Assembly: GCA_015488735.1 (NCBI GenBank)
Contig: WFNG01000028.1
Location: 1-35,205, forward strand
Reading direction: 5' to 3'
Source of the DNA: Bacteroidales bacterium
GTDB taxonomy: Bacteria; Bacteroidota; Bacteroidia; Bacteroidales; F082
Length of the DNA: 35,205 nt
The notes under the pieces were generated by a model, which saw nothing but the letters and a program-made list of their open reading frames with translations, was not told where the DNA came from and ran no database searches. Within the stretch, counting starts at the first letter, position 1. The number at the start of each line of letters is the position of its first letter. The position numbers and the translations under genes are program-made. Below, one piece after another: positions 23,044 to 30,400 of this stretch.

Positions 23044-24534
23044 TTAATTAGCTTTAACTTTTTCCTGAATATATTTATGCATGCCAACAGCGGCTTTACG
23101 GCCATCGCCCATGGCGAGGATCACGGTTGCACCGCCACGAACAATGTCGCCACCGGCAAAAATATCGGGAATAGAACTCTGCATAGATTCTTTGTCCACG
23201 ACAATGGTTCCCCAATTTGTCATTTTCAAATCTTTCAGGCTACTTGGGACAATAGGATTGGGAGAAACGCCTACGGCAACTACTACCAAATCAACATCGA
23301 TGTCGAATTCGGAACCTTCAATGGGGATGGGCCTTCTGCGTCCGGAAGCATCCGGTTCGCCAAGTTCCATTTTCTGGACACGCATTTTGTTGACACGGCC
23401 ATTCTCGTCAGCGAAATATTCTACGGGGTTATGGAGATTCATAAATTCAATTTCCTCCTCCATGGCATGGTGTACTTCTTCCACACGGGCAGGCATCTCT
23501 TCCAGTGAACGACGGTAAATAATCATAGAGCGTTCGGCACCCAGCCGTTTAGAAGTACGGACAGAATCCATGGCTGTGTTTCCGCCTCCTACAACAGCAA
23601 CATTTTTACCCAATAAAACAGGTGTGTCATAATCATTGCTGGCTGCTTTCATAAGGTTAACACGGGTAAGATATTCGTTTGAAGAAAAGATTCCATTATA
23701 GTTTTCTCCCGGAATATTCATGAACCGGGGTAAGCCGGCACCACTTCCAACAAAAAAGGCCTGAAAACCCTGTGCTCTTAAATCTTCGAAAGAAGCTGTT
23801 TTACCAACAATGAAATCGGTACGAAATTTAATACCCATTTTACGCATGTTTTCGATTTCCACGTCCACAATGTCGTTGGGCAGACGGAACTCGGGGATAC
23901 CATATTTTAGTACACCACCAATTTCGTGTAAAGCCTCAAAAACAGTAACGTCATAGCCGAATTTTGCTAAATCGCCGGCAGCAGCGAGTCCGGAAGGACC
24001 GGAACCAACCACGGCTACTTTAATACCATTGGATTCGGCAATATCGGGAATATTCATTTTGCCGCTGTTTCTTTCGTAGTCGGCAGCAAAACGCTCAAGA
24101 TGGCCAATGGCAATAGGGGTTGCGTTTAGTTTGTCCGTGTAAAAGCAACTCAATTCGCACTGTTTTTCCTGGGGACAAACACGGCCGCAAACTGCAGGAA
24201 GTGCATTGGTCTCTTTTATGACAGCCGCAGCGCCTAAAAAGTCTTTGGTTTCAATTTTCTTAATAAACTTCGGAATATTGATACCCACCGGGCAGCCGAT
24301 GGTACAGGTTGGCTGGGGACAATCGAGGCAGCGATGTGCTTCGGCAACAGCCATTTGCTCTGTAATACCAAGATTTACTTCAACAATATTTTTATTTCTT
24401 ACATGGGGGTCTTGTTCCGGCATTTGAACGCGCTCAAGGCTTGTGCGCTCTTTGGCTTTCATGGATTTGCGCAGTTCGGCACGCCATGCATCAGACCTGC
24501 CTTCTTTAATATATTCAGCTATAATATTTTCCAT
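23044..24534 (-). CDS. nfnB: NfnB: large subunit of NADH-dependent ferredoxin:NADP+ oxidoreductase (GltD-like)
   Basis: 496 aa. The N-terminal iron-sulfur region has CLDCPQPTCTIGCPVGI and CGRVCPQEKQCELSC, ligands for two [4Fe-4S] clusters. The first FAD site is VVGSGPSGLAAAGDLAKFG with GGVLKYGIPEFRLP, and the NADPH-binding Rossmann fold is VAVVGGGNTAMDSVRTSKR. The C-terminal FAD contact is FAGGDIVRGGATVILAMGDGR. On sequence alone it would pass as glutamate synthase small subunit. But no GltB is near, and it is translationally linked (TAATG) to an NfnA-type protein, which makes NfnB the better call. The complex bifurcates electrons between NADPH, NAD+ and ferredoxin in anaerobes. Confidence 0.88.
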   Translation of the reverse strand: MENIIAEYIKEGRSDAWRAELRKSMKAKERTSLERVQMPEQDPHVRNKNIVEVNLGITEQMAVAEAHRCLDCPQPTCTIGCPVGINIPKFIKKIETKDFLGAAAVIKETNALPAVCGRVCPQEKQCELSCFYTDKLNATPIAIGHLERFAADYERNSGKMNIPDIAESNGIKVAVVGSGPSGLAAAGDLAKFGYDVTVFEALHEIGGVLKYGIPEFRLPNDIVDVEIENMRKMGIKFRTDFIVGKTASFEDLRAQGFQAFFVGSGAGLPRFMNIPGENYNGIFSSNEYLTRVNLMKAASNDYDTPVLLGKNVAVVGGGNTAMDSVRTSKRLGAERSMIIYRRSLEEMPARVEEVHHAMEEEIEFMNLHNPVEYFADENGRVNKMRVQKMELGEPDASGRRRPIPIEGSEFDIDVDLVVVAVGVSPNPIVPSSLKDLKMTNWGTIVVDKESMQSSIPDIFAGGDIVRGGATVILAMGDGRKAAVGMHKYIQEKVKAN

Positions 24535-25370
24535 TATGCAACAGTTTCAACAGTTTTTAAATATTTTTCGTAAGCTTCGTGTTCCTGCGTTTTGTAAGCG
24601 CCCATACGCATCATCATCTCTTCCCAGTTTACCTGGAAGGCATCAAATTCAGGACCATCTACACAGACAAATTTTGTTTTTCCGCCAACGGAAACACGGC
24701 AGGCCCCACACATTCCCGTTCCGTCCACCATAATGGTATTCAGGCTGACATCGGTAGGAATGTTGTATTTTTTGGTTGTAAAGCTTCCGAATTTCATCAT
24801 AATAGCAGGGCCGATAACAAAGGCTTTATGTACTTTTTCGCGTTGGATGACCTCTTCCATTCCGGCAGTAACGAGGCCTTTTTTTCCGTAGGAACCATCA
24901 TCTGTCATAACAATGACTTCATCGGAATATTTTTTTACTTCATCTTCAAGAATAATCAGCTCTTTGGTACGACCGGCCAAAACGGAAATAACTTTGTTCC
25001 CGGCTTCTTTTAAAGCTTTAATAATAGGTAACATAGGGGCAACACCTACGCCACCGCCTGCACAGAGAACTGTGCCAAATTTTTCGATATGGGTTGCATG
25101 TCCCAACGGGCCTACAACATCAAGAATTTCGTCACCTACTTTCATGGCAAGAAGTTTGGCAGAGGAAACACCAACCTTTTGTACGACCAGAGTAATAGTA
25201 CCTTTTTCAGGGTCGCCATCGGCAATGGTTAAGGGTATTCTCTCTCCTTTTTCGTCCAGCCTGATGATGACAAAGTGGCCGGCTTTGCGGGAGTTGGCAA
25301 TATCAGGAGCTTCCAGAACGATTTTAGCCACGTTTTCCGAGAAGAACTCCATTTCAACTATTTTATTCAT
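24534..25370 (-). CDS. nfnA: NfnA: small subunit of NADH-dependent ferredoxin:NADP+ oxidoreductase
   Basis: 278 aa, related to ferredoxin-NADP reductase and to the PyrK/sulfide dehydrogenase group. The FAD-binding barrel is at about 1-95 (RIPLTIADGDPEKGTITLVVQ, VGPLGH). The NAD-binding domain begins with VLCAGGGVGVAPMLPI (101-116). Near the C-terminus the [2Fe-2S] site has D216, C221, C224 and C236 (DGTGMCGACRVSV...FVCVDG). One aspartate plus three cysteines is the unusual ligand set known from Thermotoga NfnA. The stop overlaps the nfnB start by one base. A TAAATTTG -7 box lies about 40 bases upstream. Together with NfnB it probably forms the soluble cytoplasmic bifurcating enzyme. Confidence 0.9.
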   Translation of the reverse strand: MNKIVEMEFFSENVAKIVLEAPDIANSRKAGHFVIIRLDEKGERIPLTIADGDPEKGTITLVVQKVGVSSAKLLAMKVGDEILDVVGPLGHATHIEKFGTVLCAGGGVGVAPMLPIIKALKEAGNKVISVLAGRTKELIILEDEVKKYSDEVIVMTDDGSYGKKGLVTAGMEEVIQREKVHKAFVIGPAIMMKFGSFTTKKYNIPTDVSLNTIMVDGTGMCGACRVSVGGKTKFVCVDGPEFDAFQVNWEEMMMRMGAYKTQEHEAYEKYLKTVETVA

Positions 25371-25410
25371 ATTATTATATTTAGTTCATTAGTATTCTGA
25401 TTTTGAGGCG

Positions 25411-25418
25411 CAAATTTA
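25411..25418 (-). promoter_or_regulatory. -7 box of the nfnAB operon
   Basis: On the minus strand the sequence reads TAAATTTG, a full TAnnTTTG match. A leader of about 35-40 bases to the nfnA ATG is expected. Confidence 0.5.
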
Positions 25419-25588
25419 GAAAAATTGCCTGCACAGAATGATTTTAGCTTATTTGATTATGGCAACATACAGGAAATCTGTATGTTACTGTTTTAATTTA
25501 TATTCAGTCTAATCCAATGTTTTGAAGTGATAAATTGAAAAATATTTTTTATTTATCAATGAGATAATGTTTTTCTGTTCTTTAAAAT

Positions 25589-28500
25589 TTACTTATATAT
25601 CACGTAAATTCTGTTTTTCCCATCCATTTTTACCTTTAACGGCTCACGGAAACGGATATGCCGGAAATAATCTCCTTCTTCAATAATTTCCTGCTGTTCA
25701 AGTAGCTCATAATTTAGATAGCTGTCGTGCATTTCGGGCTGAATGGTGAAATATCCCACATTCATGCTGGTAACGTTATGAAAAAAATGAGAGGCCGAAG
25801 AGGCATCCAATGGAAAATTTAGCAAACTTGTTTCTACCATAACTTTTGCATGGGATATTTGTGGCCATCGTACGGGAATACCGATCCATTTGTCGCGTGT
25901 ACCCCAACGTCCCGGACCGATTAGAATATAATGGCTGTTTTCACTTATCATGGTTTGGTTAAAACGTTCAGCTTCCTGTCCCATCTCTTCGGTTTTAGAT
26001 TTGTCAAATTTCTTCGGATTCACATAAATGACATCCCGCAGATTTTCGATTAATCCGTTTCCCATGCCTACTTTTGTATAGAGCAGGATATTATCGGAGG
26101 CTATTTTATCCAGGTCAACCTCACAATCTGCAGTCTGTGAGATAAGTGGTTTTATTTGCAGAATATAAAAAGTAGCATCCCCATCTTTATCGCGGTTCAG
26201 ATCGACGGCATATTCCATTTCCACCGCTGTCCCCATGGCTTCTTTTCCCAGTTCGAGTAACACACTCAGGGTTTTTGCCAGTGGCACATAGTTGTATTTC
26301 AATATATTGGCAAAATTAACGATGCGCGGCCCCGGCTTTGTAATTCCGGGATAAATGGTGTTGTTGTCGGGGTTGTAAACGGAGGCACAATGTTTTAGTG
26401 CTCCCTGTCTTTCTGCCACACTAATATTTTCCAGTGAGAGTCCTGCATCTTCACCTTCCATCAAATCCAAATCTTTTTTATTTAAATCCACCGCATAAAA
26501 TTTTACCTGTGAGTTTTTGAACTGATCTTTGGGCGAGTTAATTTCAACTCCCGGATATTTTGGTGAAAAACGATAAGCGCGATTTCCTTCAACCACGTAA
26601 TTTCCCAGTCCCACTGCGGCAATAGCAAAACCCTCTTCCGGCTTCATGTGAGCAAACGGATAATAATTGTAAGATTGTGCCACGCCGCTTATGTGTGGAT
26701 AATAAAGATTATCATAACGGCTGCCGACAGCCTCTTCAATTACAACGGCCATGCGTTCATCTTCCAGTTTATAATTGATGGCTTTTACATAATCTTTGGC
26801 AAGGGTGGAATAAAGTGATGCATAAACCAGTTTTACAGCATCGCCAAGTTGCTTATGCCGAACAATGAAGTCCTCGTGGCTGTTGGGAAGAATGTAAGTT
26901 TCAAAAATACCGGCAAACGGAAGTGTGAGCGAGTCTTCAAAAAGGCTGGAAGAGCGGACTGCAATGGGATTTTTGATATGACGTAAAATGGATGCGAGTT
27001 TTTCTGATAATTCCTCCGAGAGTTCTGTATCTATAAATGCACGCTTAATTTTTTTTGTGTTCTTTTCAAAAAGAGCAAGTTTGTTCAGTTTTCCTTTGGC
27101 GATGAAATCCTCAAATTCTTTGGTGCCAATGACAAAAGTAATTGGTGTTTTTATTTTGATGTCCCGGACGTACCTCGAAAAATCAAAGTTGTGAATAAGT
27201 GCGTTGATGAAAGCAAGTCCGCGTCCCTTGCCGCCAAGTGAACCATCCGATAGTGTGTAGATATTGTCGGGATTTAGTGTTATCTCCGGCTCAAAAGGAA
27301 TGAGGTTTCCACTTTCGGCTTCATCGCGATGTTCTTTGATCATCTCTATCAAGGCTTCCCGGAGTTCCGTTGCGTTTTTGTAATCGCTTACCTGCTTGGG
27401 GTTGATAAAATTGGCTGCTTTGATTTCCTGTCTTGCCATGAGCCACATCGAAAAATGGTTGCGGCTTGCATGAAACAGCAACGAGTTATCGGGGATTTTG
27501 TGTAGCTGCTTTTCAAATTCGCGTATGTTTGCCGCTCGCGCAATGATTTTTCCGTGATTGTCTTTGAAAGCGAAATCGCCAAATCCGAGGTAGTTTGTTA
27601 TGAAATCCTGAAAATCTTCGTACAGGGTTTCGGAATTCTTGTCGATAAACAGTGAATGGTATTTTTTTGCCACCGCTGCGTAAGAGGGATCCGCCGATTG
27701 CATGATAACCGGCAGATTTTTCAACTCTTTGCGGGCATAATCGAGGAGCTCTACACCGGCATTATCATTCACTTTCCCGTGGCGTTCATATTTCACATCG
27801 GTAATCAGGCAAAGCAGGTTGTCCTTGTATTTATCAATAATGTCCACGGCTTGCTCAAAAGATGGCGCAAACAATATCTTGGGCCGTGCACGCATACGCA
27901 GCACTTTATACAGCTCATCTGTGCTTACATCGTCAATAATGCGTTTGGTTTGTTCCATTAATACCCGGTACAAAAACGAAAGATAACGTGAAGAATATAC
28001 AGGCGAATCCTCGGCAAGCAGAATAACCCTGACATTTCCACGGCGGGTGTCGTTGTCAACATTCATCTGGTCCTCAAGCAATTTAATCATAGAGAAAAAG
28101 ATGTTACTGTCGCCATTCCACGAAAAAATCTGATCTATAAAGCGTAGTTTTAACTGCTCACTTCTGAAATATTCCACATCGCTGTTGTTGTTCAAAAGTA
28201 GAAAAATGGGGATATACGGATATTTTCCCTTGATGCGCTGGCTGGCAAGAATTGGCGTCTTTTTATCGACACCCACCATGTAAATTATCTGGTCGAAATG
28301 ACGTCGTTTTAACAGGTCAAAGGCCTGTTCAACCGATGACGTTCCGGTGATACGCGGGATGGAGGTAAGGTTCAACTGGCCGTATTGCCCCAGCATATGT
28401 TCTGAAAAACGGCCTTCCCGCTCAATGGCATAAGCATCATAAAGACTGGATATCAAAAGTATTTCCCTGACTTTAAACGGCATTAAATCATGGTAAACAT

Positions 28501-28996
28501 CGCGGGTGTGTGTGTTTTTGTTTAAAAAGCGTTGTAAAAACCGGCTACTGATAATACCCTTTTTTATTTCTTCCTTTTTTGGGGTGATTTTTTCCAGTTC
28601 CAGCGATTGCTGCATACGCTCTTTTTTGTTCAGATAGCGGCGGATGATGTTTACAAGGCTCTTTAAAAAATATTCCTGATTTTTGCTGTCGTATTCTGTT
28701 TCTTCATCGGCCTCGCAGCTGCAAAAGTGCAGCGAACCTTTTTTCCCGGAATGCGTAAAGAAATAAATCTCATCGCAGGAGTTGGCTTTTCCTTTTCCGT
28801 TTCCTTTCTCGCGGTATTCCATTCCATCATATGTAATCCGGAAAAAATCAAAATGAACCAGTTGTTCCTGTTTCGATAAAATCTCAACAATCAGTTTTAA
28901 CGTGTTATCCACATTTCTGTTTTGCCGGATGATATGGTTGATTTTGTTCATGGCCTCCAGCAGGTTCATATCCCGACGCGATTTATTCTCAGGCAT
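25589..28996 (-). CDS. Receiver-domain/PEP-synthase-like ATP-binding fusion protein, 1135 aa
   Basis: A multidomain cytoplasmic protein. Residues 1-130 look GAF-like. Residues 175-310 form a degenerate receiver-like fold (EILLISSLYDAYAIER, IPIFLLLNN). Residues 322-470 form a second receiver with the full acidic pocket: E329-D330 (LLAEDSP), phospho-acceptor D400 (CLITDV), S434 (MQSAD) and K453. From about 580 comes a PEP/pyruvate-dikinase ATP-grasp domain, with the glycine-rich loop SDGSLGGKGRG (583-593) and IAVRSSSLFEDSLTLPFAG (678-696). The swivelling phosphohistidine motif (TGGxxSHAA) and the C-terminal PEP barrel of PpsA/PpdK are absent. So it is not a PEP synthase; it may phosphorylate something under receiver control. 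The family occurs in Bacteroidota without known function, to my knowledge. It is monocistronic, with a -7 box just upstream. Confidence 0.88.
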   Translation of the reverse strand: MPENKSRRDMNLLEAMNKINHIIRQNRNVDNTLKLIVEILSKQEQLVHFDFFRITYDGMEYREKGNGKGKANSCDEIYFFTHSGKKGSLHFCSCEADEETEYDSKNQEYFLKSLVNIIRRYLNKKERMQQSLELEKITPKKEEIKKGIISSRFLQRFLNKNTHTRDVYHDLMPFKVREILLISSLYDAYAIEREGRFSEHMLGQYGQLNLTSIPRITGTSSVEQAFDLLKRRHFDQIIYMVGVDKKTPILASQRIKGKYPYIPIFLLLNNNSDVEYFRSEQLKLRFIDQIFSWNGDSNIFFSMIKLLEDQMNVDNDTRRGNVRVILLAEDSPVYSSRYLSFLYRVLMEQTKRIIDDVSTDELYKVLRMRARPKILFAPSFEQAVDIIDKYKDNLLCLITDVKYERHGKVNDNAGVELLDYARKELKNLPVIMQSADPSYAAVAKKYHSLFIDKNSETLYEDFQDFITNYLGFGDFAFKDNHGKIIARAANIREFEKQLHKIPDNSLLFHASRNHFSMWLMARQEIKAANFINPKQVSDYKNATELREALIEMIKEHRDEAESGNLIPFEPEITLNPDNIYTLSDGSLGGKGRGLAFINALIHNFDFSRYVRDIKIKTPITFVIGTKEFEDFIAKGKLNKLALFEKNTKKIKRAFIDTELSEELSEKLASILRHIKNPIAVRSSSLFEDSLTLPFAGIFETYILPNSHEDFIVRHKQLGDAVKLVYASLYSTLAKDYVKAINYKLEDERMAVVIEEAVGSRYDNLYYPHISGVAQSYNYYPFAHMKPEEGFAIAAVGLGNYVVEGNRAYRFSPKYPGVEINSPKDQFKNSQVKFYAVDLNKKDLDLMEGEDAGLSLENISVAERQGALKHCASVYNPDNNTIYPGITKPGPRIVNFANILKYNYVPLAKTLSVLLELGKEAMGTAVEMEYAVDLNRDKDGDATFYILQIKPLISQTADCEVDLDKIASDNILLYTKVGMGNGLIENLRDVIYVNPKKFDKSKTEEMGQEAERFNQTMISENSHYILIGPGRWGTRDKWIGIPVRWPQISHAKVMVETSLLNFPLDASSASHFFHNVTSMNVGYFTIQPEMHDSYLNYELLEQQEIIEEGDYFRHIRFREPLKVKMDGKNRIYVIYK

Positions 28997-29012
28997 AATT
29001 AAATATTTTGAA

Positions 29013-29020
29013 CAAATATA
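29013..29020 (-). promoter_or_regulatory. -7 box for the receiver/PEP-synthase-like gene
   Basis: On the minus strand the sequence reads TATATTTG (TAnnTTTG), 16 bases before the ATG. A very short leader without a Shine-Dalgarno is expected. Confidence 0.45.
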
Positions 29021-29129
29021 ATCTAAAATATTTTGTGTCTGCGTTTGTGAGAATCATCCGGATTTTCGGATGCCGGCCAACCAGATAAATTTCCGGAAGG
29101 TAAGAATACATCTGCTGATACAGGAGTTT

Positions 29130-30251
29130 CTACCGGCTTAGCGGATAAAGAACAGAGGATGATCTTATGTAAATTCCTATTTCGCTGAAGGGCAAAAATA
29201 TTTTTTGAATTCCCATAGCAGGCGGTGCCAAATCATACACGTTGTAAACGAATGAAATACCGTTGCCGTTAAAAGCCATATTACGGCTGATGGGAATGCT
29301 GTCGTAAAAAAAACCAATCTTTTTCAGCGATTCTTTTTCCGACAGTCCGTTATTTTCTCTGATCTTTTTATTGATAAGCTTTGTAATTGATAATTTGGCA
29401 TCAGGTTTAAAGATGTTTTCAGGAGTAAGTTTCTTTCCGTTTCTCAAATCAATTATGTCATAGGAAATATGCTCCATGGGATTTCCACGTCCGGCATAGC
29501 CCCGCTTTTTATATTGCAAACAAAGGAGGTTGTATCCATTAAAAATTACCAACACCTGCTCCTTCTTCTCCATGTTAAACCCCAGTTTATGGTTGTTTTT
29601 CCAATGACTGTTCAGCTCATTGAACTGATTGTAAAAATTCTGTTCACTTTTGGCCAACAAATCTTCAGGAAGTTCTCCCGATTTTGATTGCCCGAAAAAT
29701 TGTTTCCGGATAAACTTCTTTACGGAGTCAGAAACTGCTTTAGATACCAGGACACTGTTTTTAGGATAAATCAGCGTGAGCTCAATTTCTGCTGATGGGC
29801 TGCTTTGGTGTCCGGATGCCAGTTCTTTACCTGAATGCAGATAAAAAACATTCAGGGGAATGCTGCCTTTTGTATAGGTTTTGCTCAGGTCGAAGGGAAG
29901 AATTGTGCTGTCGGAACCATGCCAGCTTCCCGTAAAACGGCTGTCGGTAAATAATCCGGCAATGGTTGTGTCGTTGGCCGGATACTGCTTAAAAATTACA
30001 TTGTTATGTTTGTCAATATCTCCGTATAACGTTACAATATGAGATAGATGTGTCAGGCTGTCGTTTATATACAGGTTATAAGAATAGCTACCATCCATCC
30101 GGGAACCGTTACGTTGAAAATTACCTACTACATTAATGTTGCCACCAAGGCGGCCATGCATCCTCGAATAACTGTTTTTTTTCTGTGCAAAAAGTGTGGC
30201 CGAAAAGAAGAAAAAGGCCATTGCCAGAAATGTTAAGTTGCGTTTTGTCAT
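29130..30251 (-). CDS. Secreted DUF3298/RsiV-like protein
   Basis: 373 aa with a signal peptide (TKRNLTFLAMAFFFFSATLFA, cleavage before QKK). The N-terminal part (about 30-120) is beta-rich with repeated 'GxxxxNG-x-DGSYSYN' and 'FTGSWHGSDS' turns. The second half (about 150-360) fits the DUF3298 pattern: ISYDIIDLRNGKKLTPENIFK, then a helix, then the hallmark GISFVYNVYDLAPPAMGIQKIFLPFSEI. DUF3298 domains occur in extracytoplasmic parts of anti-sigma factors such as RsiV, where they bind lysozyme, and in many stand-alone secreted proteins. No anti-sigma or membrane part is present here, so function is unknown. It lies downstream of dnaE on the same strand but has its own -7 box, so it is probably independent. 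Confidence 0.85.
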   Translation of the reverse strand: MTKRNLTFLAMAFFFFSATLFAQKKNSYSRMHGRLGGNINVVGNFQRNGSRMDGSYSYNLYINDSLTHLSHIVTLYGDIDKHNNVIFKQYPANDTTIAGLFTDSRFTGSWHGSDSTILPFDLSKTYTKGSIPLNVFYLHSGKELASGHQSSPSAEIELTLIYPKNSVLVSKAVSDSVKKFIRKQFFGQSKSGELPEDLLAKSEQNFYNQFNELNSHWKNNHKLGFNMEKKEQVLVIFNGYNLLCLQYKKRGYAGRGNPMEHISYDIIDLRNGKKLTPENIFKPDAKLSITKLINKKIRENNGLSEKESLKKIGFFYDSIPISRNMAFNGNGISFVYNVYDLAPPAMGIQKIFLPFSEIGIYIRSSSVLYPLSR

Positions 30252-30279
30252 TATTTTAAAGGAGTAATAATTGTGTTGT

Positions 30280-30287
30280 CAAAAGTA
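30280..30287 (-). promoter_or_regulatory. -7 box for the DUF3298-like gene
   Basis: On the minus strand the sequence reads TACTTTTG (TAnnTTTG), 28 bases before the start codon. This separates the gene from dnaE transcription. Confidence 0.5.
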
Positions 30288-30400
30288 AGGATAATTAGTG
30301 GATGCATGTTTTCGGCGGTGTGGTTTTTTGCTGGTTTTTTTCAGCGTGAAACCTGAGTAATTATATCTCCGGGTTATATTGCAATCTGTTGTCATGTCCA

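Noticed and set aside
22996-23508. 170-aa and 145-aa plus-strand ORFs
   Set aside because: Both are shadows of nfnB, whose iron-sulfur and nucleotide motifs are intact.
23044-24534. Glutamate synthase small subunit (GltD)
   Set aside because: Sequence is similar, but no GltB is adjacent and the one-base overlap with an NfnA-type subunit favours NfnB.
25589-28996. Phosphoenolpyruvate synthase
   Set aside because: The phosphohistidine swivelling domain and the PEP-binding barrel are not present.
29053-29072. Hairpin CATCCG-GATTTT-CGGATG after the DUF3298 gene as a terminator
   Set aside because: Only a 6-bp stem and no T-run on the minus strand; too weak to call.
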